Assembly: GCA_964511665.1 (NCBI GenBank)
Contig: CAZEHA010000040.1
Coordinates: 1 to 35,929, forward strand
Direction of reading: 5' to 3'
DNA from: JAGOEF01 sp964511665
Lineage (GTDB): Bacteria; Bacteroidota; Bacteroidia; Bacteroidales; ML635J-15
DNA length: 35,929 bases
Shown here: positions 1-10,554 of the stretch, in pieces
Layout: the number at the start of each line of letters is the position of its first letter
Position numbering within the stretch: position 1 is the stretch's first letter
The notes under the pieces: generated by a model
What the model was told of the DNA's origin: nothing
Database searches by the model: none
The model's input: the letters and a program-made list of their open reading frames with translations, nothing else
Translations under genes and position numbers: made by a program

Positions 1-46
1 GATTTTTAATTAACTGAATTTTAAACGTTTACAAAATTATATACAC

Positions 47-3000
47 ATGAAAAAAACTATTCTCGTTCTGCTGGTATTGCTTAATCTAAGCCTTACGGGT
101 GTGCAGGCCCAGTTAAACTCAAACCTCGATTTTGCCTACGAAACACTCAGCCAAAGAGGTGAGTTCTATTTTAGCTTTTCGTGCGATGAACCACAGATAG
201 TAAGAGAGCTTAGTACAAAACTATCAATCGATAAAGTGCAGGGCACTACTGTATTTGCTTATGCCAATGCCTATGAATTTGAGCAATTCCTCAATTATGG
301 TTTCGATTTTGAACCCGTGAACGACTATTATTTTGCTCCCAAGGCCCTTACCATGGCTACTACGGTTGCACAAATGGCCAATTGGGACAGGTATCCTACT
401 CACGCAGTGTATTTGCAAATGATGCAAAATTTTGTCACCAATTATCCCGACCTGTGCCGCCTCGAAACCATTGGATATTCGGTGAATGGTAAAGAAATTG
501 TGTGCCTTGTAATATCTGATAATGTGAATCAGGACGAAGATGAACCCGAGTTTTTTTGGACAGGCACCATGCACGGCGATGAACTCACCGGATGGATTAT
601 GATTATGCGTTTTGCCGACTATTTGTTACAAAACTATGGTACCGATGCGCAGGCTACCACTCTTGTAAACGAAATGGAAATATATATTAACCCATTATCG
701 AACCCCGACGGTACCTACTACGGGTCTTCAACCTATACAAATGTTGCTACATCGAGGCGTGCAAATGCCAATGGTATTGATTTAAACAGGAACTTCCCAA
801 CTGTCGATGGTTCTCCATACACACTGCAGCCCGAAATAAACATCATGATTGACTATGCCACCAATAACGATTTTGTGATGTCGGCCAACACACATGGAGG
901 GGCTGAGCTTGCCAATTATCCCTGGGATGCATGGACAAAAGGATATCCCGACTATAACCCACATCCCGACGACAACTGGTGGTATTATGTGAGCTGGATA
1001 TATGCCGGTCTTGCCCAAAGCAATAGTCCATCAGGCTATTTCGACGACGAAAGCGGTGTTACCGAAGGAGGCGATTGGTATGTGATAAAGGGGAGCAGAC
1101 AAGACTATATGAATTGGTATCACAATTGTCGTGAAACAACTCTTGAGCTTTCTACAACAAAAAGGCTGGGTACCGAATATTTGAATGCATTTTGGAACTA
1201 CAACCGCCAGGCCATGCTCGACTATACCGAGCAATGTTTATACGGATTCCGTGGCATTGTTACCGATGCTTGCACCGGCACTGCACTCACCGATGTGAAA
1301 GTGGAGATCATTGGCCACGATGAAGATAATTCGTGGGTATATAGTTCTGCCCCCGTTGGCAACTATCACCGCCCCATTTATGCCGGCACCTATAATGTTA
1401 CTTTTTCGAAAACAGGATATGTAAGTAAGACCCTTCCGGTAACAGTTACCAACAACAACTCTACCCGCCTCGATGTGCAACTGGTTCCTACTTCGGTGGC
1501 TTCGCCGGCTTTTACGGCTTCGCTTACTTCGGTTCCGGTGGGTTCTACCGTAAACTTTACCGACCAAACATCGGGCTCGGTAACTTCGCGCAACTGGACA
1601 TTTGAACAAGGCAATCCGCCTACATCTACCGCTCAAAATCCGGCCGTGGTTTACAATACTGCCGGTATATTCGATGTTACACTGCAAATTACCAGCGCCG
1701 GTTGCACCCTTAGCGAGGTAAAAGAAAACTACATAAATGTATATGTTCCCGGAGCACCTACCCCCGATTTCTCGGCCGATGTTACCGCTACATGCACCGG
1801 AATAGTGCAGTTTACCAATGCCTCGGTTGATGCTACTTCGTATCTGTGGGATTTTGGCGACGGAAGCACTTCTGCCGAAGAGAACCCGACTCATGTTTAT
1901 ACCGCTAACGGTGTTTATACCGTTTCGTTGTCGGCTACCAATGCCTACGGAACAAACATTATGACGCTGAACGATTACATTACGGTTGATATGCCGCTTG
2001 CACCGGAAACAACCGGCGACAATAATTGTGGACCCGGTGAACTCACACTGAGTGCATCGGGTGTAGGTGTCATCGAATGGTACGATGCCGCTGTCGACGG
2101 TAATATGGTATTTACCGGCGAAAACTATACACAAAACTTTTCCGAAACAGCCGTATTCTTCGTGCAATCGGTTTTAGAACCAAACGCTCAGTATGGCGGT
2201 AAACCCGACAACAGCGGAACCGGAGGCTATTTTGGTAATCCGGACGCCATTCACGGGCTCTATTTTGATGCATATACCGATTTTAACCTGCAGTCGGTAA
2301 AAGTGTATGCTACCGGTACCAAAGACAGAGTAATCAACCTGAAAAATTCCGACAACGATATTATTGCTACCCGCACTCTGAATATTCCCAACGGAGAAAG
2401 TCGTATTACACTTGACTTTGATATTGTGGCAGGCACCGGATATCTCATCGAAGGAGACGGGGATATAGATCTTTATCGTAATGGAGGAAACACCGCCCCT
2501 GTGCTGCCTTATCCCTATGTGTTAAGCGATGTTTTCAGCATAACAGGTAATACAGCCAATAACAATCGCTATTATTATTTCTTTTACGATTGGGAGGTTG
2601 TGGTTGGCGATTATTGCATCAGCGCCCGCACTCCTGTGTCGGCAGTTATCAACGAAATTCCTGCCGCCTTAAGCGTTGAGGGCGGTGGTTCTTTCTGTGG
2701 CGGTTCAGCCACATTAACGGCAAGTGGAGCCGGAGACCACAATATATTTTGGCAGGGAACCAACCCCGATGGCACCGATGTTACCAACGAAGCCGATGAA
2801 GTGGAAGTGAGCACCAGCGGTACTTATTATTTTAGAGCTCTTACCGGATCAGGCTGTTGGGGGCCATCGACAGGGGTTAGTGTTACAATTAATCCCCTAC
2901 CCGAAGCAGTTGTGGTAACGGGCGGTGGAACACAGTGCGAAGGTGCGGCAGTGTTAAACGCTACCGGAGGAACCGGAGGAACCATCTACTGGCAGGGAAC

Positions 3001-5281
3001 CACTACAGGTGGAACCAGCACGTCAACACCCTCGGCTTCACAAACTGTAACTGCCAACGGAACTTACTACTTCAGAGCGCGCTCGGCCGAAGGCTGCTGG
3101 GGGCCCGAAGGAAGTGCCACAGTAACACTGGTGCCGGCCCCTGAGGCTGTAACGGTTAGCGGTGGCGGAACACAATGCGGCGGCAGTGTTACTCTAACTG
3201 CTGGCGGCGGCGCCGGTGGAACCATTTACTGGCAAGGAACCACAAGTGGTGGTACAAGCACAAGCACAGCATCAACTTCGCAGACGGTATCGGCTTCAGG
3301 AACTTATTACTTCAGGTCGCGTTCGGCCGAAGGATGTTGGGGACCCGAAGGCAGCGCCACGCTTACCATAAATGCCGTTCCGGCTCTTGTAACAGTTAGC
3401 GGTGGAGGCACACAGTGCGGCGGTACAAGAACGCTCACCGCAAGCGGGGGAAATGGTGGAACAATTTATTGGCAGGGCACCCAAAGTGGTGGCACAAGCA
3501 TATCGACACCTTCGATAACTCAAAGTGTATCAGCTTCGGGAACATACTATTTCAGATCGCGCTCATCGGCAGGATGCTGGGGGCCCGAAGGCAGTGCTAC
3601 CGTGGTAATTAACGATATCCCAGAGCCGGTAACGGTGTCGGGTGGTGGCAGCACATGCAACGGAAGTGAAACATTGTTGGCATCGGGAGGAACCGGAGGA
3701 ACGATTTACTTCCAGGGAACTACCAGCGGTGGTACAAGTACGATCAACCCAACAAATACATACACCGCTACAGTTTCGGGAACATACTATTTTAGAGCCT
3801 ATTCAAACGAAGGATGCTGGGGACCCGAAGGCAGTGCTACGGTAACATTATTTCCTGCACTAAATGTGAGCATGAGTATGACTCCCGAGTCGTATGCCGG
3901 TGCCCTCGATGGTTCGGCAACTGCTGCGGTAAGCGGTGGTTTAGCGCCTTATACTTATTCATGGTCAAACTCTAACGAAACAAACCCCATAGTCGATCTT
4001 GAAGCCGGATATTATTGTGTTACGGTTCTCGATAGCAATGGCTGCAGTGCCGTTAACTGTATTACGGTTACACAGGGCGATCAGCCCAATCCGCCGGTTG
4101 CTCAATTTGCTGCCGATATTCATAATGGATGTGGGAACCTTACCGTTCAGTTTACCGACCTCAGCACAAACAATCCCAATGAGTGGCTCTGGAGTTTTGG
4201 TGATGGCAGTCAATCGGACGAACAACACCCGGTGCATACCTATTCTGAGCCGGGACATTACACCGTAAGTCTGGTAGTTTCTAATGATGATGGTGATGAC
4301 GATCTTGTGAAAAACCAGTTTATTCACGTGTGGCCAATAGTAGAAATCGAACTTATATCTACCGAGGAAAGTGCTGAAGGCAACGCCGATGGCACTGCCG
4401 GTGTATCGGTACTGCAGGGTATTCCTCCATTCACCTTTTTGTGGGATAACGGTGGAGAAACGGCATCTATCGAGGGTTTGACAGCAGGAATATATTGTGT
4501 TACCGTTACCGATTCTGTAGGATGTATGGCCAACCAGTGTGTTGAAGTGTATCTTCAGACAACAAACCCGTTAAACGCCATGTTCTCGTTCGACCAAAGC
4601 GGGGTATGTGGCACGTCAACAGTTAGCTTCTACGACGAAAGCACCGGCGAAATCACGTCATGGTTATGGGACTTTGGCGACGGAACTCAATCGAATGAGC
4701 AAAATCCTATGCATTATTACTCAGGGGCCGGCATATATACTGTGGTATTAAACGTAGGCGACGGAAGCACTGAAGATAGTTTCCAACAAACTGTTACCGT
4801 TTTCGAAATACCACAGCTTGGTTTCGAGGTAACACCTGTTAGCCAGGAAGGAGCTGCCGATGGAGAAGTAAGCCTAACGATTACAGGAGGAACTGCACCA
4901 TATATAGTGAATTGGTCAAACGGTGCACATACCACAATTATCAGCAACCTCGAGGCAGGTCTCTATTCGGTGGGTGTGATTGATGACAACGGATGTATGG
5001 CAACCTCGAGTGTAACAGTGCATGTTGCAACAATTATTGCCGGCGAAAAAGCAGCTCACATATTGGTTTATCCAAACCCTGCCGGTGAAATGTTGTATAT
5101 CGACTCTGAAGTACATGTAAAATTTGTGCGTATCTTCGATATCTCGGGGCGTTGTCTGATGCAGAAAGAGTTGATGCAAGGTGTGAATGAAGTGGTAACA
5201 GGTAATCTGGCCACCGGAAGCTATTTGCTCGAAATTCAAACGGGTGATGAAATTATATTGAAACGATTTAACAAAGAATAA
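47..5281 (+). CDS. Secreted M14 zinc carboxypeptidase with PKD/SprB modules and T9SS sorting domain
   Basis: 1744 residues, exported peptidase expected to trim C-terminal residues from external peptides. Residues 1-22 are a signal peptide ending VQAQ. The M14 domain spans about 110-395: zinc ligands H176 and E179 (MHGDE) and H283 (NTHGG), substrate-binding region GIDLNRNF, and general base E367 in TTLELS, so all key residues are present. A carboxypeptidase regulatory-like domain follows (about 398-478), then two PKD domains (485-650), an Ig-like segment, a module shared with two other proteins here (716-868), five 80-residue tandem repeats (869-1268), alternating SprB-like and PKD domains (1270-1660), and a T9SS type A sorting domain with VYPNPA. 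The next gene starts 15 bp downstream, suggesting an operon. M14 identity is firm; the substrate is unknown. Confidence 0.93.
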   Translation: MKKTILVLLVLLNLSLTGVQAQLNSNLDFAYETLSQRGEFYFSFSCDEPQIVRELSTKLSIDKVQGTTVFAYANAYEFEQFLNYGFDFEPVNDYYFAPKALTMATTVAQMANWDRYPTHAVYLQMMQNFVTNYPDLCRLETIGYSVNGKEIVCLVISDNVNQDEDEPEFFWTGTMHGDELTGWIMIMRFADYLLQNYGTDAQATTLVNEMEIYINPLSNPDGTYYGSSTYTNVATSRRANANGIDLNRNFPTVDGSPYTLQPEINIMIDYATNNDFVMSANTHGGAELANYPWDAWTKGYPDYNPHPDDNWWYYVSWIYAGLAQSNSPSGYFDDESGVTEGGDWYVIKGSRQDYMNWYHNCRETTLELSTTKRLGTEYLNAFWNYNRQAMLDYTEQCLYGFRGIVTDACTGTALTDVKVEIIGHDEDNSWVYSSAPVGNYHRPIYAGTYNVTFSKTGYVSKTLPVTVTNNNSTRLDVQLVPTSVASPAFTASLTSVPVGSTVNFTDQTSGSVTSRNWTFEQGNPPTSTAQNPAVVYNTAGIFDVTLQITSAGCTLSEVKENYINVYVPGAPTPDFSADVTATCTGIVQFTNASVDATSYLWDFGDGSTSAEENPTHVYTANGVYTVSLSATNAYGTNIMTLNDYITVDMPLAPETTGDNNCGPGELTLSASGVGVIEWYDAAVDGNMVFTGENYTQNFSETAVFFVQSVLEPNAQYGGKPDNSGTGGYFGNPDAIHGLYFDAYTDFNLQSVKVYATGTKDRVINLKNSDNDIIATRTLNIPNGESRITLDFDIVAGTGYLIEGDGDIDLYRNGGNTAPVLPYPYVLSDVFSITGNTANNNRYYYFFYDWEVVVGDYCISARTPVSAVINEIPAALSVEGGGSFCGGSATLTASGAGDHNIFWQGTNPDGTDVTNEADEVEVSTSGTYYFRALTGSGCWGPSTGVSVTINPLPEAVVVTGGGTQCEGAAVLNATGGTGGTIYWQGTTTGGTSTSTPSASQTVTANGTYYFRARSAEGCWGPEGSATVTLVPAPEAVTVSGGGTQCGGSVTLTAGGGAGGTIYWQGTTSGGTSTSTASTSQTVSASGTYYFRSRSAEGCWGPEGSATLTINAVPALVTVSGGGTQCGGTRTLTASGGNGGTIYWQGTQSGGTSISTPSITQSVSASGTYYFRSRSSAGCWGPEGSATVVINDIPEPVTVSGGGSTCNGSETLLASGGTGGTIYFQGTTSGGTSTINPTNTYTATVSGTYYFRAYSNEGCWGPEGSATVTLFPALNVSMSMTPESYAGALDGSATAAVSGGLAPYTYSWSNSNETNPIVDLEAGYYCVTVLDSNGCSAVNCITVTQGDQPNPPVAQFAADIHNGCGNLTVQFTDLSTNNPNEWLWSFGDGSQSDEQHPVHTYSEPGHYTVSLVVSNDDGDDDLVKNQFIHVWPIVEIELISTEESAEGNADGTAGVSVLQGIPPFTFLWDNGGETASIEGLTAGIYCVTVTDSVGCMANQCVEVYLQTTNPLNAMFSFDQSGVCGTSTVSFYDESTGEITSWLWDFGDGTQSNEQNPMHYYSGAGIYTVVLNVGDGSTEDSFQQTVTVFEIPQLGFEVTPVSQEGAADGEVSLTITGGTAPYIVNWSNGAHTTIISNLEAGLYSVGVIDDNGCMATSSVTVHVATIIAGEKAAHILVYPNPAGEMLYIDSEVHVKFVRIFDISGRCLMQKELMQGVNEVVTGNLATGSYLLEIQTGDEIILKRFNKE
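2651..3850 (+). repeat. Five in-frame tandem repeats of exactly 240 bp
   Basis: Units start at 2651, 2891, 3131, 3371 and 3611, with no indel in 1200 bp. Each encodes 80 residues with the signature GGG..C.G...L.A.GG, IYWQGT, GTYYFR, GCWGPEGSA. Units 2-4 are the most alike and units 1 and 5 the most diverged, as expected when internal units are homogenised. Each unit has two conserved cysteines (one near the GGGTQC motif, one in GCWGP) and resembles an Ig-like fold. A stalk or ligand-binding role is inference. Confidence 0.93.
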
Positions 5282-5296
5282 CCTAATACATGTTTT

Positions 5297-8200
5297 ATGA
5301 GAATAAAAAGTTCACTTATTGTTGCAGTGATATTATGCATTGCTACATCGATTTCGGCGCAACGAAAAGGATACGAAGTTTCGTCGAATTATCTGAATGC
5401 CGAGAGTTTTCAAATTGATGTGAATGTTGACCCTGCCAGCATAGCTGTTGTTGCTATCGATGGGGTTCAATATTCGAAGATTGTTTTTAAGGGCAATGTA
5501 AATACACGAAAAAAAGGTTGGGCCGAATTGCCTTACATAGGTATTCCGGTTCAAATTGCAAACGACAGAAATGTTGACGTGGCTCTTGTCGATGAATCGT
5601 TTTACGAACTCGATCTGGAGCATGCTTTGTTGCCTTCGCGGGGCGTGATTTACCGTAACGAGAATCCTGCCGATATCCCTTACGAAATCGATCCGCAATC
5701 GCTGGTCGACGAATGGTATCCGGTCGATTTTACCGAATCGTCAGACCCGTATATTATCAGAAATGTGAGGGGCCAGGATATTTTTGTATATCCTTTCCGA
5801 TACAATGCCGTGCAACAGAAGCTGCGTATTTATACTCATTTCCGTTTGCAGGTAACCGAGAATTTAAACGAACCCGTAAATCCGCTGATTACCGACATTG
5901 CTTTGGTGAATCGTGAAATGGTTTCTGTGTATGAATCGATGTTTGTGAACTTCAACCAAAACCCTGCCAAGTGGACTTACGAAATTGCCGAATACGGCGA
6001 AATTCTGGTCATTTATACTTCGCGTGATGCTACCGCGATACAACCCTGGGTAGATTGGAAACAGCAGAAAGGTTATACTGTACATCAACTGCAGGTAGCT
6101 ACCGGAACCAATGTGGTAAGCACAATTCTGAATGCCTACAATGCCAATAAGCAGATTCTTTATGTGCTGCTGGTAGGTGATTGGGCCGATATTAAAACCG
6201 ATTTAGGGCCAGATGATGCACCTACCGACCCCATGGCCGGCTGTGTTGAAGGCAACGACAATCATCACGATATTATTATAGGTCGTTTTTCGGCAAATTC
6301 CACAGCACATGTTACAGCACAGGTCGATAAAACCATTAAATACGAACGCGATCCCGATATTGGAGGTGTTTGGTACACACGTGCTTTGGGTATTGCCAGC
6401 GACGAAGGTACAGGCGACGATAGCGAAACCGATATTCAACAAATCAACAATATTCACGATGCACGTTTACTCGCTACAACCTATACCACCTGTTATGAAC
6501 TTTACGACCCGGGTGTTACTGCTACTCAGGTGGCCAACTATATCAACAGTGGTGTGAGCGTGATTAATTACTGTGGACATGGAGGGCACAACGCATGGGT
6601 AACCAGCAACTACAGTACAACGAATGCAGCTGCTGCAACCAACACATCGCAATACCCGTTTATTTTTTCGGTATCGTGTGTTACCGGCGAGTTCCACACC
6701 GGTGCCGATTGTTTGGCCGAAGGGCTTGCAAAAAAAGCCAACGGTGGCGCAGTAGCCTCCTGGAACTCCACAATAAACCAACCTTGGAATCCTCCCATGC
6801 GCGGACAAGACTATGCCAACGACCTGCTGATACAGGGATATAACTATGCCGCTAATCCGGGAAATGGAACCAGCACTACCTATGGAAGAACTACCTTTGG
6901 GTCGATAACCTTTAATGCTGCTGCACTAATGGTTACCGAATCGGGAGGTACCGACGACTGGAACACTTACAAAACATGGACTGTTTTTGGTGACCCGTCG
7001 GTTCAGGTTCGTACCGACCAGCCCAAGCCTATAACTATTACCAATTTGAATGTTAGCCCCGGTGTGTATGCAACGCAGATATTGGTGAATGGTACGCCCT
7101 TCCCAAATGCCATTGTGTCGCTGTGGCAGTCGGGTTCGCAACCTGCATCAGCACTTACCGATGCCGAAGGCAATGTTGAAATAAATCATGAATTTGCAGG
7201 AACCGTAAAACTTACTGTTACCGGTTTTAATCTGGCAAGCTATTCGGCCGACCATGTTGTAGCTGTCCCCGATCCACCGGTATGCGACTTTGTGGGTAAT
7301 CCTGTTGAAATTACGGCAGGTCAGTCGGTGCAGTTCACCGATTTATCAACCAATTACCCATCAGTGCGCAGCTGGACATTCGAAGGCGGCAGTCCGGCAT
7401 CATCATCTATAGCAAATCCGGTTGTAGTGTATAACACCCCGGGTACCTATACGGTAACACTGTTTGTTGAAAACAATGCCGGCGACGACGAGATGACTAA
7501 ACTCGATTATATAACCGTGAACCCGATAACTGAGGCTCCTGTTGCCGATTTTGAGGCCGACTACACCACGGTTAGTATTGGATCAACGGTTAATTTCACC
7601 GACTTATCAACAAACCTTCCCGATTCGTGGGAATGGGTTTTCGAAGGTGGAGTTCCATCGGAAAGTAACGAACAGAACCCTGCTATTGTCTATAACACTC
7701 CCGGTGTTTATACCGTAAGCCTGATTGCAGGCAACGACTTTGGAACAGGCGAAATGGTTAAAACAGGATACATCACTGTAAACCTGCCCACATATTGCGA
7801 TGCCGGAAGTACGAGTGATGCCTATGAGCATATATCGCAGGTGGTAATGAATTCGCTTACGCATAGTTCAGGCTCATCGACCTATTCCGACTTTACCGAT
7901 CAAACACTGCAGGTGTACCCCGGCGAAGCCATTCCTGTTACCATTACATTAACCAATGGGTATGCTACCGACAGGGTTATGATATGGGCCGACTGGAACC
8001 GCGACGGCGATTTCGACGATACCGGCGAAACCTTATATACCTCGGCTACTGGTGTTGGACCTTTCTCGGGACAATTCACTGTGGCTGCCACAGCAAGCGC
8101 CGGACCGGTACGTTTGCGGATCCGTCTCGAAGATGTGAATTATTCGCCGGCAAACTCAGCCTGCGGTTTTTCTACCTACGGCGAGGTAGAAGATTACACC

Positions 8201-10492
8201 CTTCAGGTGATATTGCCCGACCAGCCACCAACAGCCATGTTCAGTGTAAGTACCACTGAAACATGCTCGGGAAGTGTGCAGTTTACCAGCGAAGCTACGC
8301 TGGCCGAAACCTACCTATGGAATTTTGGAGATGGAACCACGTCAGAGGAGATTAACCCCTTGCATACATTCACTACCAATGGCTCGTTTAGCGTTAGCCT
8401 AACAGTGTATAATAGTTATGGCGACGATACATATGTATTTGCCGACAACATTGTGGTTAACATGCCTGAAGCACCTCTTACCGAAGGTGCTGAACGTTGT
8501 GGCCCCGGAAGCGTAACGCTTTCGGCTACAGGCAATGGCGAATTGAACTGGTACAACTCGGCAGTGCAGGGTAGCTTGCTGCATACCGGAAATTCATACA
8601 CCGCTAGCTTCGATGCTACAACAACACTCTATGTTGAATCGGAAATTCTGCCTGATATTTACGAAGGTGGAAAACCCGACAACAGTGGAACCGGTGGGTA
8701 TTTTGGGAATGCCAGTTACATTCACGGGCTTAAATTTGATGCCTATACCGATTTTACGCTTCATTCAGTACGGGTGTATGCCAATAGCACAAAAGATCGT
8801 ACAATAAACCTGAAAAATTCATCGGGAACCATTATCGAAACTAGAACATTAAATGTAGTCAATGGCGAAAGTGTTATTGTTCTCGATATGTTTGTTCCTG
8901 CAGGTACTAACTATATTCTCGAAGGCGCCGGAGTTATCGATTTATATCGCAATGGTGCAAGCACGTCACCAATTTTGCCCTATCCCTACATTATCGAAGA
9001 CGTTCTCAGTATTCACGGCAACACTACTACCGATGCCAATCTGCGCTATTACTATTATTTCTACGATTGGGAGGTGTATGTTGGCGAACACTGTATCAGT
9101 GCTCGTACACCTGTAAATGCCAGCATTCTTGAAGCTCCCCAAATCAGCACAGCTTTGATGTACGAAAGCTGTGGAGAACCCGTGGTTTTGAATGCAGGCG
9201 AAGGATTTGTGTCGTATAGCTGGAACGGAACACCCGGTGAACAATACTACACAGCCAATACACCCGGAACATACACATTGCAGATAGAAGGCGAAAACGA
9301 ATGTGTTGCAACTCATGAAATAGAAGTTGTTTTCCACGATGCTCCCATCGTTAATCTTGGCGACGACATCACGGTTTGCGATGAAATGGTTAGCTTAGAT
9401 GCCGGTCTGGGATATGTTTCGTATGTGTGGAACGGGACGCCCTATCAGCAGGTACTAACGGTGGGTGTTACCGGTGAATATACGGTTATAGTTACCGATG
9501 AGCACGGTTGCACAGGCAGCGATGCAATCATGGTAACAGTGAATCCGGTACCTTACATCACTGTTTTGGCTACGCAGGAATCGGTTTCGGGAGCAAACGA
9601 CGGAACAGCCAGTGTCGATCTTACATTTGCCGGTGAGGTTGCTTCTATTGCATGGAGTAACGAAGCCGATACCGAAACTATCGAGAACCTTAGTGCGGGT
9701 AACTATTGTGTTACAGTTACCAACAACTTCGGTTGTAGTGCACAAGAATGTGTGAGTGTTACAATTAGTGGTGTTGATGATATTGATGCGACTTTTACAA
9801 CTGAACAGGCCGGTTATTGTGCCGGATCGGAAGTAAGCTTTACCGACGAAAGTGCCGGTGAGGTGGTTTCGTGGAGCTGGGATTTTGGCGATGGAAACAC
9901 TGCCGACATACAACACCCTGTGCATACTTATGCAACTCCAGGGGAGTACGAAGTAGTATTGCTGGTTAGCGATGGCGTTTTCAGCGACAGCTACAGTGCC
10001 TATATTACCATTTATGACTTACCGCAAATTGCTTACGAAATGAGCCCCGAAACTGCGGAGGGAGCCGCCGATGGCAGTATCGAATTGTTTGTGTCGGGAG
10101 GTTTGCCGCCATATACGTATGAATGGCAGAGTGGACCTGAAACACAGCCTATTACCGGCCTCACAGCCGGCTGGTACACCGTGGTGGTTACCGACTACAA
10201 CGGATGTACTGCAACACAGAGCATTGAGGTTACAGTTGAAACACTTGTGCTTGAAACACAGTCGGGGCGCATTATGGTGTACCCCAACCCCGCACACGAT
10301 GTGTTGCAACTGAATTCGGAACTGAACATTACTGAAGTAAGAATTCTTGACTATGCAGGGCGCATTATTTTGAATGAAAAAGTGATGAATAATAGTGCCA
10401 AAATCAATATTGGTCATCTGGCCAGAGGAATGTATTTAGTTCATTGCAGCGATGGCGACCAATTGTGGATGTTTAAGCTGACATTGGAATAG
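5297..10492 (+). CDS. Secreted C25 (gingipain-type) cysteine peptidase with PKD, GEVED and T9SS domains
   Basis: 1731 residues. Signal peptide 1-21 (ending ISAQ), then a gingipain-like propeptide to about 235 and the caspase-like C25 catalytic domain at about 236-575. The catalytic dyad is visible as H428 in CGHGGHNAW and C461 in SVSCVTGEF. An Ig-like C25 C-terminal domain follows, two PKD domains (about 659-830), a GEVED domain (about 832-975, ending GEVEDYTL), another PKD, the module shared with the preceding peptidase (1122-1278), Ig-like, SprB-like and PKD modules, and a T9SS sorting domain (MVYPNPAHD). The start at 5297 lies 15 bp after the previous stop, so co-transcription is likely. 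Known C25 family members cut after Arg or Lys; specificity here cannot be read from the sequence. Confidence 0.93.
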   Translation: MRIKSSLIVAVILCIATSISAQRKGYEVSSNYLNAESFQIDVNVDPASIAVVAIDGVQYSKIVFKGNVNTRKKGWAELPYIGIPVQIANDRNVDVALVDESFYELDLEHALLPSRGVIYRNENPADIPYEIDPQSLVDEWYPVDFTESSDPYIIRNVRGQDIFVYPFRYNAVQQKLRIYTHFRLQVTENLNEPVNPLITDIALVNREMVSVYESMFVNFNQNPAKWTYEIAEYGEILVIYTSRDATAIQPWVDWKQQKGYTVHQLQVATGTNVVSTILNAYNANKQILYVLLVGDWADIKTDLGPDDAPTDPMAGCVEGNDNHHDIIIGRFSANSTAHVTAQVDKTIKYERDPDIGGVWYTRALGIASDEGTGDDSETDIQQINNIHDARLLATTYTTCYELYDPGVTATQVANYINSGVSVINYCGHGGHNAWVTSNYSTTNAAAATNTSQYPFIFSVSCVTGEFHTGADCLAEGLAKKANGGAVASWNSTINQPWNPPMRGQDYANDLLIQGYNYAANPGNGTSTTYGRTTFGSITFNAAALMVTESGGTDDWNTYKTWTVFGDPSVQVRTDQPKPITITNLNVSPGVYATQILVNGTPFPNAIVSLWQSGSQPASALTDAEGNVEINHEFAGTVKLTVTGFNLASYSADHVVAVPDPPVCDFVGNPVEITAGQSVQFTDLSTNYPSVRSWTFEGGSPASSSIANPVVVYNTPGTYTVTLFVENNAGDDEMTKLDYITVNPITEAPVADFEADYTTVSIGSTVNFTDLSTNLPDSWEWVFEGGVPSESNEQNPAIVYNTPGVYTVSLIAGNDFGTGEMVKTGYITVNLPTYCDAGSTSDAYEHISQVVMNSLTHSSGSSTYSDFTDQTLQVYPGEAIPVTITLTNGYATDRVMIWADWNRDGDFDDTGETLYTSATGVGPFSGQFTVAATASAGPVRLRIRLEDVNYSPANSACGFSTYGEVEDYTLQVILPDQPPTAMFSVSTTETCSGSVQFTSEATLAETYLWNFGDGTTSEEINPLHTFTTNGSFSVSLTVYNSYGDDTYVFADNIVVNMPEAPLTEGAERCGPGSVTLSATGNGELNWYNSAVQGSLLHTGNSYTASFDATTTLYVESEILPDIYEGGKPDNSGTGGYFGNASYIHGLKFDAYTDFTLHSVRVYANSTKDRTINLKNSSGTIIETRTLNVVNGESVIVLDMFVPAGTNYILEGAGVIDLYRNGASTSPILPYPYIIEDVLSIHGNTTTDANLRYYYYFYDWEVYVGEHCISARTPVNASILEAPQISTALMYESCGEPVVLNAGEGFVSYSWNGTPGEQYYTANTPGTYTLQIEGENECVATHEIEVVFHDAPIVNLGDDITVCDEMVSLDAGLGYVSYVWNGTPYQQVLTVGVTGEYTVIVTDEHGCTGSDAIMVTVNPVPYITVLATQESVSGANDGTASVDLTFAGEVASIAWSNEADTETIENLSAGNYCVTVTNNFGCSAQECVSVTISGVDDIDATFTTEQAGYCAGSEVSFTDESAGEVVSWSWDFGDGNTADIQHPVHTYATPGEYEVVLLVSDGVFSDSYSAYITIYDLPQIAYEMSPETAEGAADGSIELFVSGGLPPYTYEWQSGPETQPITGLTAGWYTVVVTDYNGCTATQSIEVTVETLVLETQSGRIMVYPNPAHDVLQLNSELNITEVRILDYAGRIILNEKVMNNSAKINIGHLARGMYLVHCSDGDQLWMFKLTLE

Positions 10493-10510
10493 AATACAGG
10501 TTATAAATTT

Positions 10511-10554
10511 AAAGCCTTTAGATTTCGAAAAACGAAATGCTAAAGGCTTTTTTT
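10511..10554 (+). terminator. Rho-independent terminator after the peptidase pair
   Basis: Arms 10511-10527 and 10533-10550 form a stem of about 17 bp (core AAAGCCTTTAG paired with CTAAAGGCTTT, one bulged G, loop AAAAA), followed by a T run through 10554. It begins 18 bp after the peptidase stop. Its distal end touches the stop codon of the convergent flavodoxin gene (10553-10555); read from the other strand the trailing T run is weak. Confidence 0.9.

Noticed and set aside
1238..2167. 309-codon open frame on the minus strand inside the carboxypeptidase gene
   Set aside because: It is antisense to a well-supported domain array, has no recognisable domain, and is Cys/Arg/Ile-rich as expected of a shadow frame created by codon bias.
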